Source: a virus
Reading direction: 5' to 3' (one strand)
Virus record (IMG/VR): IMGVR_UViG_3300044987_002082
Span: 1 to 27,872 of that record
Length of the DNA: 27,872 bases
Position 1 is the stretch's first letter. Every line of letters begins with the position of its first letter. Position numbers and translations under genes: made by a program. Positions 14,192-22,835 of this stretch are shown here, piece by piece. The notes below the pieces were generated by a model, which was not told where the DNA came from, did no database searches, and saw only the letters and a program-made list of their open reading frames with translations.

Positions 14192-14734
14192 ATGGCGGGA
14201 ATTAAAATAGGTGTAAGTGATCTTACAGTAAAACAAATTACAAAAGATGATGCAACTGGTTTAATTTTTGGTACACCAGTATCTTTTTCTAAGAAATTAA
14301 TCAAAGTTTCTATAGACCCACAAAATACAACAATAGAATTGTCAGCAGATGATCAAATCGTAGAAACAATGACAACTGTATCAGAAATTAAAATATCTTT
14401 AGATGTAACTGATTTGTTACCATCAGAAAAAGCAGTATTATTAGGTCAAACAATGATAGCAGGAGTAAGAAGTGTAGGTAAGGCTGATATAGCTCCTTAT
14501 TTCACAGTAGCATTTAAATCTAAAAAGAGTAATGGTGATTATAAATACATTAAACTTCATAAAGTAAAATTCACAGAAAGTAAAGATAATTTTGAAACAT
14601 TAGATAAAAGTCCTAAGTTCCAAAACTTAACTTTAGAAGGAATAGCTATTCCTACTATTAATACAGGTTTGTTAATGTCAGAAGCAGATGCCGGTGAAAC
14701 AGCATTTGTAGGAGCAGGTACTTGGTTAGCATAA
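14192..14734 (+). CDS. Major tail (tube) protein, phi13 family
   Basis: A 180-residue protein with an optimal ribosome binding site. Conserved features of the phi13-type tube protein are visible. It starts GIKIGVSDLTVKQIT, then has FGTPVSFSKKLIKVSI (about 27-42), ELSADDQIVET (about 50-60), and EIKISLDVTDLLPSEKAVLLG (about 67-87). PYFTVAFKSKKSNG follows near 103-116, and NLTLEGIAIPT near 146. It forms the hexameric rings of the non-contractile tail tube. No Ig-like C-terminal extension is present. A strong terminator follows the gene, so it may be expressed at a higher level than the downstream tail genes. Confidence 0.88.
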   Translation: MAGIKIGVSDLTVKQITKDDATGLIFGTPVSFSKKLIKVSIDPQNTTIELSADDQIVETMTTVSEIKISLDVTDLLPSEKAVLLGQTMIAGVRSVGKADIAPYFTVAFKSKKSNGDYKYIKLHKVKFTESKDNFETLDKSPKFQNLTLEGIAIPTINTGLLMSEADAGETAFVGAGTWLA

Positions 14735-14746
14735 AATATATAAGTC

Positions 14747-14776
14747 AAAGAGTAGATTAGTTTCTACTCTTTTTTT
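14747..14776 (+). terminator. Rho-independent terminator after the major tail gene
   Basis: AAAGAGTAGA (14747-14756) pairs perfectly with TCTACTCTTT (14763-14772) around a 6-nt loop, ending in a T-run (14770-14776). It separates highly expressed head/tube genes from the tape-measure and tail-tip genes, so read-through or a further promoter is needed downstream. Confidence 0.85.
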
Positions 14777-14814
14777 AAATTAAAATAATATAAAAAAGGA
14801 TAGGTGTATATAAA

Positions 14815-15171
14815 ATGAGAGATACAAATGCGTTAGGATACATAAAAGAAAAAACAATAAAGATAAAATTATTAGATGGAGAACATGAATTAAAGTTTGA
14901 TTTAAATGCATTAGAATTATTAGAAGAAGAATTTGGAGGAATAGATGTATTAGATAATCTAGATTTATCTAAAATGAGAAATTTTAAAGCATTTATAAGA
15001 GCTGGTATAGCACATGAATATGAAGATGATAAAATACCAACACCAAGAGCAGTAGGTAAATTAATAGATTTAAATATGTTAATGCAATTTGAGAAATCAA
15101 TTAGTGAAGCATTTATAAATTCAATGCCAGAAGCAACACCAATAAATAGTACAAAAAAAAAAGACTTATAA
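14815..15171 (+). CDS. Tail assembly chaperone, short form (G-like)
   Basis: A 118-residue protein preceded by GGATAGGTG. It is acidic and helical with KIKLLDGEHELKFDLNALEL (shown in part, about 12-32), EEFGGIDVLDNLDLSKM (about 36-52) and LIDLNMLMQFEKSISEAF (about 84-101). This resembles tail assembly chaperones of Firmicute siphophages, which coat the tape measure protein before tube polymerisation. It lies between the major tail and tape-measure genes, where phage chaperone pairs are almost always found. The gene ends just after a run of ten A (15153-15162), at which a frameshift would fuse it to a second frame. Confidence 0.75.
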   Translation: MRDTNALGYIKEKTIKIKLLDGEHELKFDLNALELLEEEFGGIDVLDNLDLSKMRNFKAFIRAGIAHEYEDDKIPTPRAVGKLIDLNMLMQFEKSISEAFINSMPEATPINSTKKKDL

Positions 15172-15361
15172 ATTAGATGATAATAAAACTGATTTTAAAC
15201 AATTATATTATTTATGGACCGTAGTATTTAATCAACCTAGAGAAGAATTTTGGAAAACAACATTTAAAACAATTTGTATATTAATAGATCAACATGTGAA
15301 AGCAAATTCAATTGAAGAACAAGATGAAGATGAATTAACTTATATAGATGCTATTTGGTAA
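14815..15361 (+). CDS. Tail assembly chaperone, frameshifted long form (GT-like)
   Basis: Downstream of the short chaperone, the frame starting at 15164 stays open for 65 codons to TAA at 15359-15361. It encodes a plausible protein segment (FKQLYYLWTVVFNQPREEFW and EQDEDELTYIDAIW) but has no in-frame ATG near its start. A +1 or -2 slip on the A10 run at 15153-15162 would join it to the chaperone, giving about 181-182 residues. A -1 slip would hit a stop after four codons. G/GT chaperones made by programmed frameshifting are conserved in siphophages; most use -1, while +1 and -2 variants are known. The fused product is inferred and not a directly visible ORF. Confidence 0.7.
15153..15162 (+). 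promoter_or_regulatory. Slippery A10 run (probable programmed frameshift site)
   Basis: Ten consecutive A occur at the end of the chaperone frame (codons ACA AAA AAA AAA GAC). The zero-frame stop comes 2 codons later (TAA 15169-15171), leaving a short window for slipping to the 15164 frame. Confidence 0.65.
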
Positions 15362-15393
15362 GTATTAATATATATATATAGGAGGGAATAGGA

Positions 15394-18300
15394 GTGGCTA
15401 CAAATATAGGAGATTTATTATTAAGAATAACAGCAGATGCTAGTGGAGTTAGTAATTCTTTAAATGAAGTTAAAGGTCAACTATCATCTTTTTCTTCAAT
15501 GGCTAAGGGAATTATAGCAGGTATATCATTAGATAAAATATTTGATACAACTATAAAATCAAATGCAACATTTGAACAATATAGAACGAGTTTTGAAGTA
15601 TTAATGGGTTCAGCAGATAAAGCAAAACAACACATGGAATCTTTAAATAAATTCGCAGCAGAAACACCTTTTGAATTACTTGGAATTATACAAGCATCAC
15701 AACAATTAGAAACATATGGTTTAAAAACAGAAACATATTTAAAAGTAGCAGGTAATACAGCTTCAGCATTTGGTAAACAAATAACAGATGTCACTAGTGC
15801 GTTAGGTAAATTAGCTTCAGGTAATACAGGCGAAGGATTAGAAAGATTAAGAGATTTTGGAATCACTTCTAAACAATTAGCTGAACAAAAAATAACATTT
15901 GATAAAGGTGGAAGTTTAACTAGTTCAGTAAAACAAACCATGGAAGCAGTAGTTAATATAATGAATCAAAAATATAGTGGTATGATGGATAAACAATCAC
16001 AAACTGCTAATGGTTTATTTAGTACATTAAAAGATAATCTAAGTGCTTTTGGTAGACAAATAGGTGAACAAACATTTGATTTATTAAAGGTTAAATTACA
16101 AAGTTTTATGGCTTTATTTCAACAATGGGGTAATGATGGTACATTAAAAGCTATATCTAATAAATTATCAGAAGGATTTATTGGTGTTGTAAATACTATA
16201 CAAGTAGCTATTAATTTTATAGTTACTTATAAATCTCAAATAGCTTCATTAGTAGGTGTATATATTGCAGTTACTACAGCATTAAAGGTAGCCGCTACAG
16301 CACAATCAGTATTTAATGCTGTAGCAATGATGAATCCTTATGTAGCAGTAGCAGCAGCTTTAATAGGATTGGCAGGAGCAGTATGGGGATATAAAGCAGC
16401 AAACGATGCATTAAAAACATCAACAGAAGATGTACAAAAACAACATGATACATTATCAACATCAATAGAGAAATTAACTACTGATTATCAAAATTTAGCT
16501 ATAGTTGAAAGTCAGATGGGAACTTATAATAAAAATTCAGGCTATGAAGAAGCTATGAAAAAGATTGATGCTTATCAAAAAAGGATAGATAACCTAAAAG
16601 ATTATCAAGCAGAATTAGATAAGTTAAATGGAGTAAATGCCGATGCTCCACCAACACAAAATGTAGCAATAGATCAACTTAATGCTAAAATAGATGAATT
16701 AAAAGGGAAATATAAAGATGTAATAGATTTAAATAATAAATTTAATGATGCTTCTAATATAGCAAAACAAAAACAAAAAATAGAATCAACTATAAAAGAA
16801 TCACAAGCTATACAAGATAATACAACGTCTTATGAAGCATTATATAATAAAATTAGATCTGGGCAACCATTAAATCAACAAGAAATAAATGCTAACAATA
16901 AAATGATAGCACAATACCCACAATATAAAACTGTGTTAAATGAAAAAACAGGAGCAATAGGTATAGATATACAAGCATTAGGTTCGCAAAAAAGTGCTAC
17001 AGAAATATTAGCTAAAGCTGAATTTGCAAGTTATCAAGCTAGTATGTCACAACAAGCAAGTAAAACTAGTCAAATAATTGAAAATACAAAAACTAGAATA
17101 ACAGCTATAAATACTGAAATAGAAGCTAACAATAAATTAGCAATAGCATTAGGTGGTTCAGGAACTAGTGAACAAGCATCATTTGCTTTTAAACCAGGAG
17201 TTGGCCCTAATAGTAACTCGCCTACTGGAGATCCATTTAGAGATGCTATAAGTGGTATAGCTAAAAAGAACAATACAGAATTAAAACAACAATCAGCTAC
17301 AGCTCAAGCTGAATTAGATAAATTAAATAATTTATATGCAGCTCAAAAAGGAGCTAGTGATTTAACTTATGAGCAATATTCTTCACAATATACACCATCA
17401 AGTTCAGGTTCATCATCTGATCCATATAGTAATTTAGATAATTCACCTCGTGGTAGTAGTGGTAAAAGTAGTAGAGATAAAGTAGGAGAAGCTGGTAAAA
17501 CAGCACAAGAAATAGCAGCTGAAGAAGCTAGAATAGCAGAAGAAGCTAAACAAAAAGAAGAAGATGATAGACAAACATATTTAAATAATTATATAAGAGA
17601 TAATATTACAGCTAAAAAAGCAGTAGGTGAATTAACATTAGAAGCAGAAGAAAATCAATGGAAATATGTTAGAAATAATTTATCTAAAACAACAGAAGAA
17701 CAACAACAAGCAGACCAAGCAATATATCAAAATAAAAAAGATAAATTTGAAGATGAAGTAAAAGATATAGAAACAAAGAAATCGTTAGGTAAAATAAATG
17801 CAGATGAAGAAATAGCTTTATATAAAAATCTTTTAAATAACAAAGCATATGACGAAGAAACAAAAACAAAATTAACTTTAACATTAAGACAAAAAATATT
17901 AGATAATAGTAAAACATGGATAGATGAAGAAAAACAATATAATAATATGTCTTTAGAAGAAGAAAAATCAGCATGGACTAGAGTATATGAAAATCAAAAA
18001 GATAATATAGAAGCAGTAAAAACAGCAACACAAGAATTATATCGTATTAAAAGAGAAGAAATACAAAACACATTAGAATTACAAAAAGAAGAATCATCAT
18101 TTAATTCAATTATATTAAGTCAAACTAAAAAGGATAGTTATATATCAGATAAAGGTGATGGTACACCTAAATACAATGATACATCATTTGATAAAGCTTT
18201 AGCTTTATCAAATGATGTAGTTAATAATATGAAAATAAAATATGGTATAGGTGGTAGTTTTTCTGATTCAGATATGAGTAAACAAAGTAATGCTATTATG

Positions 18301-19746
18301 GAAAATATAAAAAAAGTAGGAGATTTTAAAAAGAGTGATGTAGATTCTTTTATTGATAATTATTTAAAAGAAATTAAAAAACCTTTCACTGAAATAGATA
18401 AAGCAATACTTCTTGAATTAAATAGGAGTGCTACAGATAAAGACTTGTTTGGATTTCATGAAGCTAAACCTATAGATGAAGTTATTGTAAAAGACAAAAT
18501 TGCAAAAATATTATCTACACCTTTTGATCAAATTAAATCAGAAATGAATCAAAACATTTCAGATATAGCTACCTATTATAAAAGTGCAATAGAAACGAAA
18601 AAGAATACACCAACAGATTTATTTAATTGGAGAACAAACAATAGTAATAAATGGATTACAAATCAAACTAATAATGGTTTATTAGATGAAGCAGGAACAA
18701 AAGAAGCATATGATAGAATGATTAAATATCATCAACAATATTTAAATGAAATTAAAAAGAGCACTACTATGTCAGAAGTAGAAAAATATGCAGAAGAAAA
18801 CAGAGTAACACAATTAATAGTTGATTTAAATGTAAAGAAATATAAATTATATGTAGATGCATTAAAAGCTAATATAAAAAATGAATATGATATACAACAA
18901 GAAAAAATAAAGAAAGACCAACAACTAGATAAAGAAGCATTAGAAGAAAAAAAGACTACTATAAAAGAATTATATGAAGCTAAAGTAGAATCTATAGATA
19001 AAGAGAAAGCATTATATGATGAAACTATTATAGCAGATAATAGATCAAAAGAATTAGGTGAATTAGAGATAAAAAAGCAATTGTATTTAAATGCTGCTAC
19101 AAAAGAAGGTAAAGAGAAATTAGCAGATATAATAAAACAAATGAATACTATAAATGCTGATATAGAAAAAGATGCTAAGAATAAAGAATTTACTGCTAGG
19201 AAAGAAAAATTAAAAGCTGATTATGATATTAATGTAAAAGAATATGAAGATAAACAAAAAGCTGATGATTTAGCTTATGGTAATAAATTAACTAAATTAC
19301 AACAGAATTATGATAATGAAAATAAAGCGACTGAAACATATGTAACACAAAATGTATCTATATTAGAAAGTGGTCAAATTGTATTTTCAGATAAATTAGA
19401 AACTATATTTAAAACTAATAATGATAATATACAAAAAATAAAGAATTTAGGTATAGGATATTTAGATGAGATATTAAAGAAATACAATGAAACTATGGAA
19501 GTAATGTCTAAAGTAAGAATTGATCCTGGTATAAATAATGTAGATATTAGTGCATCTAAATATAGAGATACTATAATGAGTGGTATTTATAAAAAAAATA
19601 AAGGATATGATGCTACACAAGAGTTATTGAATAAATTAAAAATTAACAATAATTATAATACTCAAACTAATAATATTACTGTAAATGATAGCGTATCAGC
19701 TAATATACTTAGTAATGAAATAGGTGTTAATTTTTATAAAGGATAG
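15394..19746 (+). CDS. Tape measure protein
   Basis: A 1450-residue protein starting with GTG, 7 bases after AGGAGGG (15380-15386). The N-terminus (about 1-230) is the conserved tape-measure region, seen in LLLRITADASGVSNSLNEVK and FEVLMGSADKAKQHMESL, with ETPFELLGIIQASQQLETYG and GEGLERLRDFGI further on. A hydrophobic stretch at about 288-336 (VGVYIAVTTALKVAATAQ through AAALIGLAGAVWG) may insert in the host membrane. A Ser/Gly linker follows near 665-695, then about three ~50-residue helical repeats (about 745-890) and long coiled coils. It sets tail length; by the usual rule of about 1.5 angstrom per residue the tail would be near 200 nm. No peptidase or lysozyme domain is obvious. Confidence 0.95.
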   Translation: MATNIGDLLLRITADASGVSNSLNEVKGQLSSFSSMAKGIIAGISLDKIFDTTIKSNATFEQYRTSFEVLMGSADKAKQHMESLNKFAAETPFELLGIIQASQQLETYGLKTETYLKVAGNTASAFGKQITDVTSALGKLASGNTGEGLERLRDFGITSKQLAEQKITFDKGGSLTSSVKQTMEAVVNIMNQKYSGMMDKQSQTANGLFSTLKDNLSAFGRQIGEQTFDLLKVKLQSFMALFQQWGNDGTLKAISNKLSEGFIGVVNTIQVAINFIVTYKSQIASLVGVYIAVTTALKVAATAQSVFNAVAMMNPYVAVAAALIGLAGAVWGYKAANDALKTSTEDVQKQHDTLSTSIEKLTTDYQNLAIVESQMGTYNKNSGYEEAMKKIDAYQKRIDNLKDYQAELDKLNGVNADAPPTQNVAIDQLNAKIDELKGKYKDVIDLNNKFNDASNIAKQKQKIESTIKESQAIQDNTTSYEALYNKIRSGQPLNQQEINANNKMIAQYPQYKTVLNEKTGAIGIDIQALGSQKSATEILAKAEFASYQASMSQQASKTSQIIENTKTRITAINTEIEANNKLAIALGGSGTSEQASFAFKPGVGPNSNSPTGDPFRDAISGIAKKNNTELKQQSATAQAELDKLNNLYAAQKGASDLTYEQYSSQYTPSSSGSSSDPYSNLDNSPRGSSGKSSRDKVGEAGKTAQEIAAEEARIAEEAKQKEEDDRQTYLNNYIRDNITAKKAVGELTLEAEENQWKYVRNNLSKTTEEQQQADQAIYQNKKDKFEDEVKDIETKKSLGKINADEEIALYKNLLNNKAYDEETKTKLTLTLRQKILDNSKTWIDEEKQYNNMSLEEEKSAWTRVYENQKDNIEAVKTATQELYRIKREEIQNTLELQKEESSFNSIILSQTKKDSYISDKGDGTPKYNDTSFDKALALSNDVVNNMKIKYGIGGSFSDSDMSKQSNAIMENIKKVGDFKKSDVDSFIDNYLKEIKKPFTEIDKAILLELNRSATDKDLFGFHEAKPIDEVIVKDKIAKILSTPFDQIKSEMNQNISDIATYYKSAIETKKNTPTDLFNWRTNNSNKWITNQTNNGLLDEAGTKEAYDRMIKYHQQYLNEIKKSTTMSEVEKYAEENRVTQLIVDLNVKKYKLYVDALKANIKNEYDIQQEKIKKDQQLDKEALEEKKTTIKELYEAKVESIDKEKALYDETIIADNRSKELGELEIKKQLYLNAATKEGKEKLADIIKQMNTINADIEKDAKNKEFTARKEKLKADYDINVKEYEDKQKADDLAYGNKLTKLQQNYDNENKATETYVTQNVSILESGQIVFSDKLETIFKTNNDNIQKIKNLGIGYLDEILKKYNETMEVMSKVRIDPGINNVDISASKYRDTIMSGIYKKNKGYDATQELLNKLKINNNYNTQTNNITVNDSVSANILSNEIGVNFYKG

Positions 19747-19759
19747 AGGTATTAATAAT

Positions 19760-20593
19760 ATGGGAATAGAATTTAGAAATGTAAAATCAACTGATTTAGG
19801 ATTAATTGTTAAAACTGTATCTTTAGAATTATTACCTAAAGCTAAAACAAGTATTCAAAGTGCTTTAAATAGAGATGGTAGTTATGATTTTTCAAATGTA
19901 AATGAAGATGGTAGAATACATTATGAAGATAGAGTGTTTCAATTTAAAATATCATTAATTAGGAACACAAGAGTTAATATACAAAAAGCATTTAGTAAAA
20001 TGATAGGATGGTTATATGGGGATTTTGGTCCATTAGAACTAGATGATATGCCTAATATCATATGGGTTGCTAAATTAGAAAATGCAGAGAAAATAAGTCA
20101 AGAATTTATTCATGCAGGTGAAGCTAATATATATTTTAGAGTTAAACCTTTCGCAAAGTCTACTGTAAATACTTATTCAAATGTTAAATTAAATTCAAAT
20201 CTATTATTAGGTAGTAATTATAAAATAGGTGGAGTTATAAAAGATTATACTTATTCAATAGGAACTAGCACTAAATTAAATATAAATAACATAGGTACTT
20301 GGTACACTAAACCTCGGTTTAAAGTGACAGGTACCTATACTTATGTTGAGATAAAAAACAAGTATAATAAGAGTTTTAAATATTTTGGTGGAAGTGTTGA
20401 AAATATAATTGATATTGATTTTGATACTAATTTTATAACTAAAGATAATATCCCTATTAATGATAAAGCAATAGGATTAGGTTGGGAATTTACTTCTGGT
20501 ATTAATGAAACTACATTCTTAACTGATGGTGTTAATGTAAAAGTAATGTTATATATGGATTATTATTATTTATTTGGTGAGGTGGAAGTATGA
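19760..20593 (+). CDS. Distal tail protein (Dit)
   Basis: A 277-residue protein when started at the ATG at 19760, which follows ATAGAGGT; an upstream in-frame ATG at 19724 lies inside the tape-measure gene. The N-terminal domain shows GIEFRNVKSTDLGLIVKTVS and the conserved RDGSYDFSN (about 38-46), followed by YEDRVFQFKISLI (about 57-69). These are characteristic of the siphovirus Dit/phi3626-gp14 family. The C-terminal half is a beta-rich galectin-like region (PRFKVTGTYTYVEI). Dit forms the hexameric hub joining tail tube to baseplate. It overlaps the next gene by 4 bases (ATGA), so translation is probably coupled to Tal. Confidence 0.88.
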   Translation: MGIEFRNVKSTDLGLIVKTVSLELLPKAKTSIQSALNRDGSYDFSNVNEDGRIHYEDRVFQFKISLIRNTRVNIQKAFSKMIGWLYGDFGPLELDDMPNIIWVAKLENAEKISQEFIHAGEANIYFRVKPFAKSTVNTYSNVKLNSNLLLGSNYKIGGVIKDYTYSIGTSTKLNINNIGTWYTKPRFKVTGTYTYVEIKNKYNKSFKYFGGSVENIIDIDFDTNFITKDNIPINDKAIGLGWEFTSGINETTFLTDGVNVKVMLYMDYYYLFGEVEV

Positions 20594-22809
20594 TAACAGT
20601 TTTTTCTCATGATACAACAACATTTAATAATAATGGATTATGTACTTTAATTGAAGCAGAAAAGGTGTGTATTAAAAGAGTTATTAATGGTGAGTATTTA
20701 TTAAGTTTTGAAATGCCATTAAATAATAGTAAATGGCAATATATTAAAAGAAGTAACATAGTTTTGTGTGATGGTCAAATATATAGAATACTTAAAAAAT
20801 CAAGAGAAAAAACTAATAATATATCTTGTAAAGTAGAATGTATGCAAATAGCTATGATTGATGGTTCTGAAAAAAAATTAATGTTAAGTTATGGTCCAGT
20901 AATTGGTGATATACCTTATAATATCATGGTTAATATATATAAAGAAACAAATATAAATATAATGACTACAGCTCAAGTAGAAGCGTTAGGAATGAAATGG
21001 ATTGCTGATAAAACAGATATATTTGCAACTCAATTAGTTAGTCCTTTAGATATTACTAAAAAACTAATAGAAAATATAGGTAGAGGTGAACTCTATATAG
21101 ATAATTATAATATAGCGTTAGTAGAAAGAATCGGTAAAGATACTAATGTCTTATTAAATAGTAATACTAATTTATCTAGTATAAATGATATTGATGATGG
21201 TTCTAATGTAATTACTAGATTATATCCTTTAGGTAATAATGATTTTACTATTGAAAATCTAAATAAAACTGATGGAAATATAATTTATAGAGATGGCTAT
21301 ATTGAATCAATTAGTGGTGTCGCTAAATATGGTGTTGTTATGGGATATAAGAAATATGATGTATCTGAAAAAGAAACAACACCTAAAACAGTTCTATTAA
21401 ATAAAGCATTATATGATTTTGATTCTAGTAATCAAAAAAGACTTGATGATACTAATAATTCTATTACTGTTAATTATATAGATTTAAATAAAATAGATAG
21501 TAGATTTGCTAAATTATATCTAGGAGATAGTATTGTTATTAAAGATGGTTCATTTAATATTAATTCTATAAAAAGAATTACATCTATGGAATATTACCCT
21601 TTTTCAGGTGATGAAGGTAATATAACTTTAGGTATACCTTCTAAAACTTTAATAGATGTAATTAAAGATGTTAATCAAACTACTACTAGTTATAATAATA
21701 CTTTAACTGAAAGTGGCAAAGTAAAATCTACTTTTATAGAAAATATATTACAAAGCAGACAAGAACAATTAGCTAAAGATTTATTAACTTATAAATTAGA
21801 TGAACATAAAAATGGTGACATTTGGTATAGTGGTGATTCAGCTATTGCTATTGTTAATGGGAAATTAGCTATTGCTACTAGTAGAAATAATGATAATTCA
21901 TTTAATTGGAGTACATTCATAGATGGTAAATCTATTGACGCTAATTTATTAAATACTGGTACTCTTAATACTAATCTAGTTAACCTTATTAGCGATAGTG
22001 GGAATATGAGCATTAAGGGTGATAGTTTAAAAATGGTTGCTATTGATGGAACTGTAGTTAGTTTAAGATCTACAGATGATTCCACTGTAAATCCTACCTA
22101 TAGAAAAGGATTAACTGTTGCTAGTAAATTTGATTCATTTGGTAAACCAACCGATTACACTATATTTGATTCAAATGGTCAGAGAAGATATATAGGTGGT
22201 GTTCGTATGCCCACTTATACTATTTCTGTGAATGGTACTATTGATGTCGGTGGTATTGGTGGTGGTTATACAACATCTTCAACAAAGGGATGTTATGCGT
22301 ATACAAATTATATATCATGGAGTTATTTATATTTAGAAGATGATACTTTGAATGGTTATTGGTATAACTTAGCTAATCAACATACTAGTATCAGAAATGG
22401 CACTAATGCTAATAAACAATCTATATTAAAGAAAATGCTACAATGTACTGTTTTGTCTAATCCTGGTAAAGGTTACTTCAATACTAGTTGGAGAGTAACT
22501 AGTGTACTTTCAGAACAATTTAATATTTTTGAAACAGATTCATATGGTAATCCGTTAATTCAACCTATGGTTCCTAGTACTAGATTAAATTATTACTATA
22601 CAACTAATAATAGTAGCAATAATAATGATTGGTTTTCAGCAGACAAAAAAGGTGCATATATTAGATGTGCTTTATATACAGAGCATTCTACAATGTATAC
22701 CATATCAAATTCAAATGGAGGAACAACAACATTTTCCTCTGGAACGTATACAAGTAAAAATACAAATGCTAAATATATTGTAAATTCAACTTTAGATTTA
22801 GATATTTAA
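20590..22809 (+). CDS. Tail-associated protein (Tal), prophage endopeptidase-tail family, with unusual C-terminus
   Basis: A 739-residue protein with GAGGTGG before the ATG. Residues 1-350 match the gp27-like N-terminal region of Tal/minor structural proteins. It starts MITVFSHDTTTFNNNGL, and NGEYLLSFEMPLNNSKW and ISCKVECMQIAMIDG follow. SSINDIDDGSNVITRLYPLG (about 196-215) is close to the family signature, and ARLYLGDSIVI-like residues (FAKLYLGDSIVI) occur near 305. A helical linker (about 356-400) leads to a beta-rich C-terminal half with DGKSIDANLLNTGTLNT (about 444-460). The final part (about 530-739) is rich in Gly, Tyr, Ser and Asn, and I do not recognise it. Tal plugs the tail tip and may open the cell wall, but no catalytic domain is obvious. 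Confidence 0.85.
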   Translation: MITVFSHDTTTFNNNGLCTLIEAEKVCIKRVINGEYLLSFEMPLNNSKWQYIKRSNIVLCDGQIYRILKKSREKTNNISCKVECMQIAMIDGSEKKLMLSYGPVIGDIPYNIMVNIYKETNINIMTTAQVEALGMKWIADKTDIFATQLVSPLDITKKLIENIGRGELYIDNYNIALVERIGKDTNVLLNSNTNLSSINDIDDGSNVITRLYPLGNNDFTIENLNKTDGNIIYRDGYIESISGVAKYGVVMGYKKYDVSEKETTPKTVLLNKALYDFDSSNQKRLDDTNNSITVNYIDLNKIDSRFAKLYLGDSIVIKDGSFNINSIKRITSMEYYPFSGDEGNITLGIPSKTLIDVIKDVNQTTTSYNNTLTESGKVKSTFIENILQSRQEQLAKDLLTYKLDEHKNGDIWYSGDSAIAIVNGKLAIATSRNNDNSFNWSTFIDGKSIDANLLNTGTLNTNLVNLISDSGNMSIKGDSLKMVAIDGTVVSLRSTDDSTVNPTYRKGLTVASKFDSFGKPTDYTIFDSNGQRRYIGGVRMPTYTISVNGTIDVGGIGGGYTTSSTKGCYAYTNYISWSYLYLEDDTLNGYWYNLANQHTSIRNGTNANKQSILKKMLQCTVLSNPGKGYFNTSWRVTSVLSEQFNIFETDSYGNPLIQPMVPSTRLNYYYTTNNSSNNNDWFSADKKGAYIRCALYTEHSTMYTISNSNGGTTTFSSGTYTSKNTNAKYIVNSTLDLDI

Positions 22810-22835
22810 AAAATAATATAAGGAAAGGTGATAAT

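Noticed and set aside
17390-17480. Ser/Gly-rich stretch in the tape measure considered as a frame error or gene fusion point
   Set aside because: The reading frame continues smoothly with helical repeats on the far side; low-complexity linkers are normal in tape measure proteins.
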